Source: Immersiella caudata
Taxonomy: Eukaryota > Ascomycota > Sordariomycetes > Sordariales > Lasiosphaeriaceae
Assembly (NCBI GenBank): GCA_030512335.1
Contig: JAULSU010000006.1
Span: 1,426,001-1,490,000 of the forward strand
DNA length: 64,000 nucleotides
Direction of reading: 5' to 3'
The position numbers were made by a program, and so were the translations under genes. Below are positions 42,597-53,811 of the stretch, in pieces. The notes beneath the pieces were generated by a model that was not told the DNA's origin, made no database searches, and saw nothing but the letters and a program-made list of their open reading frames with translations. Each line of letters starts with the position of its first letter. The first letter of the stretch is position 1.

Positions 42597-43848
42597 ATGA
42601 GGCACCGTGTTTACCGCATACAAAATGCACCACGTCTTTCGAAGGTACATATGCCCGGGGAAGTTCAGGGTGTGAGCAGCCCTTTGTCTAGCGCTTTTGG
42701 CTAACAATGAAATCTTCGGCAGACTGAAATCCGCGACTGCATGATCCTGCGCGACTCCCCGGGGGCTGAGGGGGGCCGCAGAGCTAGAAGATTGCTTGCA
42801 TCAATAACATTTTCCCGAGGCGGTCCGAGTCATTGAGGGTGTCTCAATACGGAAATGATCAATTCCATTCCTCTCGCCGATTTGAAGCGTCTATTCTTGC
42901 TTTCCGTGACATGACATTCTCTCCGCTCACGTGGGATGAACGTCTGCCCATCTCCCCAACTTTTGCGTTTCGAGGCATCGCCTTGCATCAATCCAGGCTC
43001 AATAGTTATCGCGCAATTCTAGGCACCATGAGGCGGTGCGGCCCGAGTATCGACCCACGGGGACTCGGTGAAGCGAGCGGCTGAAGGTGACGATTGGTGG
43101 ATCTGCAGCATGCCACCCATATCACAGTCACACAAATGGAATGAGGTGCGCAGAAAAGCGCAGGGCATCCAATCTACTGCAAGCGCGGCAGCTGCAACCT
43201 CTCCTTTGCGGCGAGATGCCTCAGCGCCTTATTTGAGTTGAGCGTCGAGCGGGGTGGGTCGCCTCGAGCGCGCCGTCGAGTGCGGGCCTCCAACTTAAAC
43301 GCACACCCATCTGATAAAATGCGATCAGCCACCTACCGATGCAATGGAACTAGCATCTTTCAGCACTTCCCGCTCAGGCGAGAATGTCACAGCATTCGGA
43401 GCTTCACTCAACCAGAGAGCAACGAAAAGCTGAAAGCAGGGGGTGGGGGAAGGATTTCCAAATCGGGCGGCTCCTAGTTCGACCCCAGACGCCAAGGAAC
43501 TCCACTTTTGGGCGCCTTCCCAGCGTAACTGCAAGAAGCATTGCCGAATCAGGCGACCCTCCAGAAGGCGATAGCGACATTTTGCATCAGCTAGATGTTG
43601 CGGTTTCCGCATCCCCCCTGCACGGCACTCGCTCGTCAGTTCAGATTTTCTTGGAGAGGTGTGGTGCGCGGGCAACCGCACACGCATCTGAAGACTGGAT
43701 ATATAAGATCCATGGGACGACACTTGTCTCATCCTCAACTTGAACAGAACCTTGAGCTCGCATACTATCCGCGGTCCGTCATCCCCTCGTCAACTCGCTC
43801 TCCTACTCCTCAGCTCAGCTTGTTTCATCCAATCCGCCGGCCACCAAA
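42597..43848. other. Intergenic with a TATA box before the kinase-HET gene
   Basis: No recognised gene. TATATAAG at 43,700-43,707, about 145 bp upstream of the ATG at 43,849, is a good promoter candidate. Confidence 0.45.
43700..43707 (+). promoter_or_regulatory. TATA box of the kinase-HET gene
   Basis: TATATAAG located 142 bp upstream of the start codon, with a CT-rich stretch (TCATCCTCAACTT) between them, as usual for fungal promoters. Confidence 0.5.
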
Positions 43849-46800
43849 ATGGCACGTCAAGTTCTCGCCGATCAAATTCTTGGCGCTACCGTCGAGAGTC
43901 AATTCGATAAGGGAGGCGATGAGTTCGTTCCCGAAGGCCGCCTTAACGCCATCATCGTCACCAAGGCTATCGAGGAGGAGCTCGAAACATCAGTAAATGA
44001 GCCTGAATTTTGGGAAGTGGTGGGATTCATCCATGACCAAGCACCCAGGCTGTTCGCCATCGCAGTGTGCGCAGTTATCACGGGCGCGGAGCTCTACCAA
44101 GCGATGAAGCTGTTCATGAGGAACGAGTTTTGCGACGATAATCTGCCTATCAAGCAATGGGATCCCCAGGAAGTGCACGAGTTCAGTACCATGTCTCCCA
44201 AGCTTTGGCCAAGGGCAAGAATCCGAGCCTTTTACACCAACCAGTGGCTGCTTCTCGCCCCCGTCTTCAGGGTCGCAACAGAAAGCCCCGGGGAGAACGA
44301 ACACGATTTTCAGTACTATTTCGAGCGATCACACCCTTTGCCGTTTACGGAGAGGTTCACCGAGGGATCCGACAGCGGCTCGTTTGGCCAAGTCTTCAAG
44401 TACAAGGTCCATCCCGACCATCTCATCGACCCTGAAAACCCAGTAAGTAGCCAGCTGCGAAGAAACTGAAGCTTCCATAGGTTGACCATCGGCTGACGCT
44501 ATCTAGGATCGAGAGGGCGAGAGATATGTCGCGGTCAAAGGGATCATAGTTGCGAACGAAGTGGACCCCGCGAAGATAGCCAGTGACTGGGGGAGGGAAG
44601 CAAGCAACTTGCAGAAGATGAACTCTCTGCGCCAACCCAACATTGTACGATTCATCACCGCCTTTCAAGTTCGCCGCGTCGAAAAAAACCAGGCCGATCA
44701 TTACCTCATGTTCGAATGGGCCGATGGAGGGAACCTTCGCAATCTGTGGAGAACGCTGCCGCTGGATCACTTGACGCCGATGATGGTGAAGGACGCCGTC
44801 AAGCAGATCCTTGGTCTTGCAACTGCGCTCTCTGAGGCTCATTATGCTCTTGACCCCCTTGTGTTTCGCCACGGAGACCTGAAGCCCGAAAACATTCTCT
44901 GGTTCAAACCTATGGAGGGGGACACCAACACGATTGGCACGTTGAAGATTGCGGATTGGGGTTTGGCGAAACAGCATATCCTCGAGACCCAGCTTCGAGG
45001 CGTCGGCACATCTAACCCGTCTGGTACCAAACGCTACGCGCCGCCCGAGGAAGTCGAAGAGGGACTCTGGGCTGCGACGTTGCGCCCACCCGGGGCTGAT
45101 AAGCCAACGAAGAAGCGCTCCCGCCTTTACGACGTGTGGGCAATGGGCTGCATCACGCTAGAGTTTATCGTGTGGCTCCGCTACGGCCCGGACGGGCTCT
45201 GGGCCTTCAACCGGCAGATCTTGGGCCCTGGTGGTGTGGAATACCCGGCCCCTTTCTACACCACCAAGGTGACCCAAAACGGGAAGAAGATCGCCGAGGT
45301 TCACGAAACCGTCATTCGGTGGATGGATCACATGTCCAAGGACCCGGCATTTGCGCCAGGAGAGACTGCTTTGGGAGATATTCTCGAGTTGGTCAGGGAA
45401 CGACTCCTCGTCGTCGAGCTTCCAACGACGCTGGGAACATCGTATGGGCCGTCTTCTTTCGCGGCAAGCGGCTCGCAGCCAAGCTCAAGAGGGGGGTCCA
45501 GATCCAGAGAAATCACTCCATTGCAAACACCCGACTTGACGGCGGTGAACAACATCGATCCAGAAGTTCCCGATATACCTGATGCGAACACCGCGGATAT
45601 ACCCATCCTCATATCGAGTCCAGACGATAACGAAACCCCTGCGCCACCAATGCCGCCAACCACGCCCAAAGCCCTACCCGAGCGTGGCCGAGCCCCAGTT
45701 CCAGGGAGGAGGGAGAGTCTCACGCAACCGAAAACGCCGCCCATTCCCACAGCCGTATCTGAGTACGGACAGGTTCCAAGTCGAGGCAAGGGCCGCGCCC
45801 TTTCATGTCATTTCAAGGACCTCATGGAGCATATCGTCACAGACAATGACACTGACGAGTACTGGCTCTCCTGGGAGCCGAATTTGGGGCTGGGACCGGA
45901 GTATCCAGAAACAACGGGAGAAGTGGGAGGAGACGCTAATGTCAACTCGGACAGAACACCGCGTCAACATGTGAATGCAAACCCTGTGACTGAGAAGAAC
46001 GACGCGGCGTCTCAGCCGACTGTTGGAGGGCTACATGTGCCTGCTAAAGCCGGGGTGAGTCTTCCGTCGAGTGGTTCATGTTTCGATGAGCGGAGTTGCT
46101 GACGACTTTCGTTGTGAAGGTACCCCAGACTGTGGTTCATGAGGCTCACGAGGTTCATGTAGGTGTATCTGCATCGATGATTTATGTCACTAACCGTTGG
46201 CAGCCAAACCTTGGTCCGTCACATGAAGTAAGTGCGACGTGGTTCATTCCCTCTGGTTTCTTGGGTTGTCTAACATAATGCCAGTACGTAAGTGGGCAAC
46301 CCGATCAGCACAACACCGTCAGATCGGCACACAAGAGCCCCAAGCCTGGCTCAGAGCGCAAAACGGTTCTGACAACCATTAGGGTGTAAGTTAGCAACGA
46401 AGTGCCCAGCTGACCAGTAGTGAGAGCGGGGCTAACACATATGCAGAGTGTAAGTCAAACTATCGCAACTCTTGGCTTGGATCAATGCTGATGTGGAGTT
46501 CCCAACCGGCAGGCAGTAAAGGACGAATGGGAGAGCCTAGTTGACAACAAGTTTGCGTCAAGCCTGTTCGCAACGATGAAATCGTCGAAGATTGCCTTAC
46601 CTGAGTCCCAACTCTCGTCGAACCTTTGCGAGGAATGCAAAGACTTACGCAAGCGCATCTGGATCATGGGTTTCAACAAGACGTACCACACGGATCAATT
46701 AAGACAGCGCGCGGAAACCAAGATCTGCGACCTTTGCGGCTTGTTGTGGAAAGCCTGCGAGCGCCACAGATTCACAGAGCAAGCCAGGGTGCTCTTTGAG

Positions 46801-48534
46801 AGGCACGAGTCCTCTCTCAAGATCAACGGCGTAGGCCAGCGTGCGTTGTCTATCTTTCGCTCCCCAGGTTAGTTTGATGACTCGATGGTAGGACCGAGCG
46901 CCGCTGACCGATGTGACGTTCTCCAGAACTCGAGTTGAGGATCGGTAACACCATCCAGATCGGCTTCCCGAAGCTTTCAAAGGTGGCCTCCAAGACACAT
47001 TTTCAGGTCATCAAGCAATGGATCACCAACTGCAACGAGAATCACGGGGCCTTCGGTTGCTTGCCAACCCCTGACCACCCGAGCAGCCCCGCGTCGGCGG
47101 CGAAGCAGCTTCCAACCCGCGTCATCGAAGTGGGCCACCCGGGCGACAGCAGACTCTACCTTCGAGAGACGGCGTCTGGTGGCGTTGCCCAGGGAGAGTG
47201 GCTTGCCTTGTCACACCAGTGGGGACCTGGACCCCATTTCAGCACCACTCGGAAAACGCTTTTCGCTCACCTCGAAGGAATCGATTTTGATGCGCTCCCC
47301 GCCACATTTAGAGATGCAGTGACGGTTACACGTGCTTTGGGATACCCCTATCTTTGGATCGACTCCTTGTGCATAATCCAGGGCGACGATGGGGACTTCC
47401 ACCAGGAAGCAAAGCGCATGGAGCAGGTGTACAGCGGCGCGTGCTGCGTTCTCGCCATCAGTCGCACCGCTGGCCACACCGCGGGTTTCTTGACCCCACG
47501 CAAGGATACAGACTACGTGACGCTGCAGAACGGCCGTCAGGCACCGTTCTACGTTTGCGAGGCCATCGACGATTTCGACAGTCACGTTCTCAAGAGCGAT
47601 CTGAGCAAGAGAGGATGGGTGCTGCAGGAACACGCGCTGGCGCGGCGGACGGTGTTCTACACTGACCACCAGACGTACTGGGAATGCGGTGAGGGTATCC
47701 GTTGTGAGACGATGATGAGGATGAAGAAGTATTCCCCGCCCGCCCTTTTGCCACATCCGCGTGCTAACAGCTCACAGCGAGCTTGCTGCTCTCCTGGGCG
47801 ACCCCAATTTTCCGCACCGCATGTTGAACGCTAGCAGAGGCGGAAAGATCACGCTTTTCCAGGACCTCTACAAGCGCTACTCAAGCCTCGGCCTGCGCAA
47901 CGAATTTGATCGACCCACAGCCATCGACGGCCTCCAGCACCGAATTCTGACTGCTCTCGGACTCAAGGGCGGTTTTGGCGCTCTCGACGGTGGCACCGAA
48001 AACAAGGGCTTGCTTCGCCGCAGCCTGCTCTGGGTCGGCGCAGAAAACCAAGAACTGAACCGCATCAAGTTCGCTGTCGACCGCAAGATTTCCGTCGTGC
48101 CGTCGTGGTCTTGGATGGCTTACACAGGCACCATCGACTACATCTCTCCCCCTTTCAACGGCGTGGATTGGGAAGAGTTGCAGTCCCCTTGGTCTGGATA
48201 CGGAAAGGGGGACGAGGGGATCCGGACTGAGGTGCAGGGTGGAAACATTGCGCTCGTGGCCGAGGCAAGAGAGTATGATCCTGGCAAGGGGTCCACGGAT
48301 GACAGTCTGCTTGCGTTTGATAAACCCAACGGACTGAGTTCACCGAAGACGTTGTGTGTTATTTTGGGACGGCAGAAGGGGGTGGCGTCAGACCACCAGC
48401 GGCATTACCTGCTGTTCATCGAGGCGGCGGGCCGTGACCGGAATGGAAAGGAGTTGTATGAGCGGGTCGGGGTAGGCTACCTTCCTGGACGATGTGTCGA
48501 GGGTGGTTCGTTTGGGAGGGTGACGATTCATTGA
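43849..48534 (+). CDS. Candidate protein kinase-HET fusion
   Basis: Exons 43849-44442, 44507-46054, 46120-46158, 46204-46227, 46285-46383, (46447-46449), 46513-46867, 46927-47728 and 47778-48534 give about 1406 aa. The N-terminal domain (~1-180) matches the kinase at 39688. The kinase has a GSFGQVF loop, YVAVKG lysine, HGDLKPEN catalytic loop, ADWGLAK in place of DFG, and YAPPEE for APE. After a Pro/Ser linker, three or four very short exons, all phase 0 with good GT/AG and branch sites, keep the frame open into a Cys-containing segment (CEECKDLR, ICDLCGLLW). A HET domain follows: WLALSHQWG, YLWIDSLCIIQ, RGWVLQEHALARRTVFY, SWSWMAYTG. The junction 46384-46512 is weak: either a 3-nt micro-exon or one longer intron with donor GTGTAA. 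If it fails, two genes result, split near 46,400. Confidence 0.6.
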
Positions 48535-48605
48535 GCAGGTACTAGAGGTAGGTTGGTATACAGCACGTTTCAAGCAAACCACTTTATTAGCCCTGAAGAC
48601 CTACA

Positions 48606-49498
48606 TCAGATCAAATGAACAATGTGTAAATCGAGATCTCCCTTCAGAGCCTGACCATCCATAATCCCATGCACAAACGCTGTCCCGACCAGCGCGAAGC
48701 GATCTTTCGTCTGGTGGGCGCAGTTCTGGTCTTGAGTTGGTAAATCCCCCATGCGGCGCAAGATAAAGGACAACTCCCCACCCACCAACACGAAGACGCT
48801 ATCATTCGGAGCCGTATTTGCTGGACCAATTCCCATGTATCCTGCCTGGGTGAGGAAGAATTTATTATTCTGTGTGCATGGGATGACCACGTTTAGAATA
48901 TGATCAACCCAGCCCTCTTTCACCTCGACCTTGGGGCTGCGTTGCACAACATGCCACCAATTTCGAGATAGTTCCGAATCTGGCTCATCGTCGGGGTGAC
49001 CCCTCCTCCCCTTAGAGTGGCCTGAATCTCCGGACCGGTAGAATGTAGGAGGCGGGGCTCCAATACATCGTGTCAGGGTTCGTGTCTGCATGACCATGTC
49101 GCCTCCTAATGTCGACCGAAAGGCATCTTGCAGGGAACCGCAAGTCCGGTATTTGGCTTTGCTGTCATGAGCACCGGCTATGCTCTCCCATTCTTGCCAG
49201 ACGGCAAATATCTCTTCACTCTTGGAGGCTTGACAGAGAGTTCCGACGGTAACTACCGTGTCAACCAGGACCCCCTCGCTGGTGAGAATGGAGTCGCCAC
49301 AAAGTTGGGTTGTTGGGAGGCGATCGCCACCCCCGGCAGAATATAGGGGCTTCCAGTCTGGCTCCCTAAACCCGGAGCCCTTGCCTCGTGGCTCCGTCCA
49401 GTTTTGAACCCACGTGGGAAGCCGCTGGCCAGAGACTGCTGCCTCCAAATTGAGCCGTCCATCAAGAACATCCAGCGAGCGGCTCTTAACGTGCGTGA
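48606..49498 (-). pseudogene. HET-protein C-terminal half, 5'-truncated
   Basis: The minus-strand frame runs from the edge of transposon B (49498) to a stop at 48606, about 297 codons. It starts SRSLDVLDGRLNLEAAV and has LPTWVQNW, then a TQAGYMGIGPANT block, and ends with ALVGTAFVHGIMDG. These are typical of the C-terminal half of HET proteins. The HET core itself (SHCWG, WIDSLCI) is absent. Bases beyond the transposon do not continue it: reading through the empty TA site gives a TGA four codons upstream. The gene was therefore truncated before the transposon arrived. Convergent with the kinase-HET gene, 72 bp apart. Confidence 0.7.
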
Positions 49499-49545
49499 TA
49501 AGCGAGTCGTACGGATAAGCGAGTCGTACACTTTCTTGGCACCGC
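49499..49545 (+). repeat. Left terminal inverted repeat of transposon B
   Basis: 47 bp, perfect inverse of 51035-51081. It contains GATAAGCGAGTCGTAC twice in tandem and shares its first eight bases (ACGTGCGT) with transposon A. Confidence 0.9.
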
Positions 49546-49587
49546 TGCCTTTCCTACTTCATTCACCCACACTACCACCAACTTGCC

Positions 49588-49833
49588 ATGGATTCGCTTC
49601 CAGCAGAATCTCGAATAATCCTAGCCCTCAGGGCTATGGAAAATAATCCAAAACTCAGCCTTCGAAGCGCAGCGGCAATCTACAAGATTCCACTAACAAC
49701 CCTCTCCGATCGACGCGCTGGTAAACCTGCACGACGCGATACTCCAGCTAACTCACGTAAGCTTACGGATTTGGAAGAAAATACGATTGTTCAGTACATA
49801 ATTAAGCTATATACACGCGCATTCCACCCTTAG
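49588..49833 (+). pseudogene. Transposon B transposase, N-terminal part
   Basis: 81 codons beginning MDSLPAESRII, with a psq-type helix-turn-helix (NPKLSLRSAAAIYKIPLTTLSDR) and the start of a CENP-B-like domain, ending at a TAG. The downstream reading frame is broken and the catalytic core deleted. Confidence 0.75.
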
Positions 49834-50028
49834 CTTTGTTATGTGGAAGATATAGCTAACCGACTGTTACGCGAACGCGACACGCCCCCTGTCGGTAAAC
49901 GCTAGGCTCACAACTTTGTCAAACGCCAGCCAGAGCTCTAAACGCGTTTATCGTGTAAATACGATTATTAAAGGGCTAAATACGAAGATCTAAAGATTAT
50001 TGGCGAGTGGTTTACCCTTGTGGATAAT

Positions 50029-50516
50029 TGTGACGACCTGCGGGCCACCCTTGTAGGTCGGAACGGACCGACGTGTCCCCGCAGGCGCCACAGTGTGCAA
50101 ACAGTGCAAGCTGAAACGCGCACACGGACTGATCACCCTGATCACTGGAAGAAAGGAGTGATCACGATAAACGCCAAGACTATTGATCACCTTGCTCACT
50201 GGGTGAGCCCAGTGATCAGAGTGATCAAGGTACAAGTTACATCTTGGTTAGTTAAGTATAGATAGCTATCATCGTACCCACGATGTCGTGAGGAACCTTT
50301 TGTTCCTCACGCAAGTATTCGCTCGTCAATTGAACCAACTTCAATTGTGTCCTACTGCACCAACACTTGGAGTGTTGCTCTGTCTTATAGTGACATACGG
50401 CCCATTGACCAGTGAACCCCCGTCTGTAAGGACTTGCCTCTGCACTACTCCTCTCTACCCACCCATCTTATCTAGCGACCCTGCCGACCGTCTGTCGACA
50501 GGCTAAGGTCGTAACA
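50029..50516 (+). repeat. R1-type LTR without matching target duplications
   Basis: 488 bp, TGTGACG...GTAACA. The first ~75 bp and last ~290 bp match the other R1 LTRs. The middle (about 50,100-50,230) differs and carries repeated GATCACC/GTGATCA motifs. Flanks are ATAAT and CCTAG, so it is not a simple solo LTR. Confidence 0.85.
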
Positions 50517-50566
50517 CCTAGGTCTCCTAAACGCCACATAACCCTCGAGAGGCCACCTCACAATCA

Positions 50567-50992
50567 GTGTTTATTAAAAATCGAATTTCCAACCATCAGG
50601 GCAGCTCACTAACCTTTATACTGATAGCTGTGGATCAATTAACTAAAGGTATAATAGCTGTGATACACGAGGTGGCACTTCTCCGTACGGAGGTCTCCGT
50701 ATTACAAAAGGCCAATGAGGGGCTTAGTAAGCGACGGAGGGCTAAAAAAACGCGTGTAAGGCTTGGAGGGTCACTTACTGTACAGGAGGCACAGGATTTA
50801 CTGGATCAGAAGGCCTTGGGTGAGCAGTTGGCTCAGGAAACACGTCGAAGTGGTGGTGGTGCAGGGGACCCTCGTACGAAGATTCAGTGTTGTGGCGTGT
50901 GCGGTAAGCCTGGCCATAATGCGCGCACTTGCCAGGAGGCTGCAGAATCGTCTGATTCATCTGTTTCTGATTCAGTTATTGTTATTTCCTAG
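50567..50992 (+). pseudogene. Transposon B transposase, C-terminal part
   Basis: An open stretch from FIKNRISNHQGSS through ILIAVDQLTKG, a coiled-coil-like segment (HEVALLRTEVSVLQKANEGLSKR), a basic patch and the CCHC knuckle, ending SDSVIVIS. It is intact at the C-terminus but lacks the DDE core. Confidence 0.75.
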
Positions 50993-51034
50993 TGTTGTGG
51001 TTGTGTAATTGAGGATTGTTGTGGTAGGGTGGTG

Positions 51035-51081
51035 GAAAGTGTACGACTCGCTTATCCGTACGACTCGCTTATCACGCACGT
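51035..51081 (-). repeat. Right terminal inverted repeat of transposon B
   Basis: Perfect inverse of the left repeat. It ends 73 bp before the start codon of the next HET gene, so it lies in that gene's promoter or 5' UTR. Confidence 0.9.
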
Positions 51082-51154
51082 TAGGTCATCTTCCAGACCC
51101 CGCTCTCGCAAAACTCGATCCGATAGCGACTTCGTATCCTCAAAACACCATCTC

Positions 51155-53465
51155 ATGGAATGCATACCTCCGCCGCCAGGCCCTGATAATGCGTCCGCTT
51201 CTCCCAGTAGTGGCTCGGCGTGTCCAGCATGCCTGGATCTCGACTATGCCAAGTACACGAGCTTCGCACCGCATCTCTTCTCGATTAAAAGCGGGGATTT
51301 TTCGCCATCGCCACGAGCGCGATTCCAGCTCGCTGCGTTTGCCAACGTCAGAGCGCAAGCCGCTGGCGGTTGCCCGACGTGTCGGATATTGCAGCGTGCC
51401 ATTGACCTCTTTTGGAACACGACTGGATTAGAGATACAACGTCGGAACTCCTGGGCTATAACGAAAAGAAAGTATGAGCGCGCGTTGTGTCTTGTCGTGC
51501 AGCCAGGGCGGAGCATGCTGCTCTTTCGCGTCCTCTTTTACGATGACATTGCCGACCGGTCGTTCATACACGCCATTACCGTGCGTGATGTCGCGTCCCG
51601 TATCGAGTTCTACCGAGATAATAGGTATTATTCCGGTTGACCTTGGCCGCCGTGAACGTCGACCGTGGGCTGATACTTTCAGGATCGATGGCCTATCTCG
51701 CCAGCCCGGAACGCTGCCCTCGATCGGCTGGGCGGAGCATGTTCCCGCTGTGATCACTTTAGACAGAGCCGTTGAGCTGGCCTCAAAATGGATGGCTGAG
51801 TGTGACAGATCCCACCCGGAATGCGCGGCATCAAGGCCTTTCAAGCTCCCGAAGAGACTCGTCGATGTTTCAGATGGCGTCATGCTCGTTGACACTCTTG
51901 TCGACTACGAAGTGTTCCCGGATGAACCGTACATGACACTCAGCCATTGTTGGGGGAGCGAAAAGGCCGCCAAAGCTGTTCTCAAGACGACCCATGACAC
52001 CATGTACGACAACCGGCATGGAATAGCGTGGGAAGCCCTGCCTCCATTATTCCGAGACGTGATCGCGCTTGTGCGGGCTCTCGGTTGCCGGTATATATGG
52101 ATCGACTCATTGTGTATCATCCAAGACGACCCAGAGGACTGGACTGTTGAGTCCGTCAAGATGTCAGAGGTTTATGACAACGCCGTGTTGAACATCGCTG
52201 CCACCGGGATGCGAAACAGCTCGGTTGGGCTCTTCCGCGAGCGAATACACGGTCAAGGATTTCGTGATCTCGTGCAGTCCAAAAGCGGTACACTGAAGAA
52301 GTCAATGGAGACGGTCGAGATGCCGACAGAGGGAGTCTCCCCGGTCTTCTCACGCGTCTCTCACGACCGGAGCCACGAGGTACTCTATGGCGATATGGAG
52401 TATTTCCGTACTCCGATGGAGCCTCTGCTGAGTAGGGCGTGGGTGTTTCAGGAGAGGTTACTCTCCCGTCGGACCTTGCACTTCGGCGCTTCCGAGATCC
52501 TGTGGGAGTGCAGAGCAGATTGCTTCTGTGAATGCAGCCGCATCAGTGATGCCCACGCGCTGAGCGCGCGCAACCTCAACTCGGCCGCCCTTGACCAGGA
52601 CTCCGAAGTGCGGTCGACAGACAAAGCAACTCGTTTTATTCGACTCAAGAAGGTTCTCTTCCACGACGTATGCGCAGGCCGCAGTAGCGCTCTGGACTTT
52701 TGGCTCCGTGCCGTCGAAGAGTACTCGTTTTTGTACCTGAGCCAGGAACGGGACCGGCCCTTTGCGCTCGCTGGTATCGCCGAACGGATACACCAACTGA
52801 CCGGTGATGTCTATCTCGCGGGACTCTGGTTGTCTGATCTACCACGGGCGTTGGTATGGTCGCCGTGCCGGAGCAAGACGGTGTTCCGCGCCGCCAACAA
52901 GGGAATAGCATCGTGGTCGTGGATGGTTCGAAACTGCTACCCGCATGTACAGTCGACAACATGCGCGGTTCGGTACAAGCACGTAACGCAGTACGGATTC
53001 GTGCAAGACCCTCGGTTCAAGGTGCATGCGAATGGGACGTTCTGCAGGTACGAATGTGACAACGCTGTTGGAATGCCTGTCGCTGGTCAGCTCCACCTCT
53101 CGGCAGCTTCATGTTGGGGAACAGTGGAAATCGATGCAGGGAAGAAGTTTGGCGGGAAGTGGAATCGGAGGAGCGAGCTGCGCATTGCGCTACATTCAGC
53201 TGGCCGCGAACCCTCGGGGTTCATCCCGTTTCTTGCCGACTGTCAAGGGGAAGACCCAGAGACCGTCCGACTATCGAAGCAGGTGCTGTGTGTTTTGGTA
53301 GGGAGCAGAGAGGCAAAGGAAGGGGCGATCGCACCTCAATATCTGTTAGTACTCTCCCCAGTCGAGGGGAGTGAAGACCTGTGGGAGAGGATCGGATTTT
53401 CCGAGACGGAGGACGGAGTTGTGTTATTCGACGACGCAGTAGTACGGGACCTGAAGATTGTGTGA
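51155..53465 (+). CDS. HET-domain protein
   Basis: Two exons (51155-51624, 51683-53465) give 750 aa. The 58-bp intron (GTATTA...TTTCAG, CTGAT branch) is phase 2 and joins DNR|IDGLSRQPG. The N-terminus has a Cys-rich segment (ACPACLDLDY, GGCPTCRILQRAI). The HET core includes PYMTLSHCWG (~residue 245), LFRDVIALVRALGCRYIW, IDSLCIIQDDPEDW and LSRAWVFQERLLSRRTLHF. Then come ILWECRADCFCEC, RPFALAGIAERI and the WSWM block. Architecture and length are typical of stand-alone HET proteins. The open frame extends 5' into transposon B, so the first ATG after the transposon is used. No decay is visible, in contrast to the HET pseudogene at 13-14.7 kb. Confidence 0.85.
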
Positions 53466-53811
53466 AATGCCGCCCTCCGGTACCTAGGGTTGTGGTTGTG
53501 GAGCTGATGGAAGTGGTAATTACTGCCGCGCCCAACTGCTTAGGAAAGTTTGTTGCTTGGGACTCGAATATGCGAGCGGCGCAAAGAATGATGAGGTGGT
53601 TGTTTTAAATATTGGTATCCGGTTAGATGGAGGGTTCAAGATTTCCAACACAGTGATGGAGCCAATAATGGACGATCTCGTGCTCTGACGTGGGTGCGTT
53701 GGTCAAATGCGGGGTCCAAGAATGTCTAGACATTGTTCTTTCCCAATATCCAAACCCAAACCCAAACCCTAATCAAAAGAACGTGACCAACCCACAAACC
53801 CAACTTTCCAA
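53466..53811. other. Intergenic between two HET genes
   Basis: 346 bp, no gene. CAAACCC is repeated three times near 53,755, shortly upstream of the next start codon. Confidence 0.4.

Larger units (their letters stand above)
49499..51081 (+). mobile_element. Fot-like DNA transposon B with internal deletion and LTR
   Basis: Perfect 47-bp inverted terminal repeats (49499-49545 and 51035-51081) are flanked by TA duplications (49497-49498 and 51082-51083). The transposase reads on the plus strand. An N-terminal psq helix-turn-helix is intact at 49588-49833, and a C-terminal part with CCHC knuckle (CGVCGKPGHNARTC) lies at 50567-50992. About 750 bp of the DDE core is missing and replaced by an R1 LTR. 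Relative to transposon A, the left break lies after the FTLV block and the right break before CTCCTAAACGCC. Non-autonomous. Confidence 0.88.
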
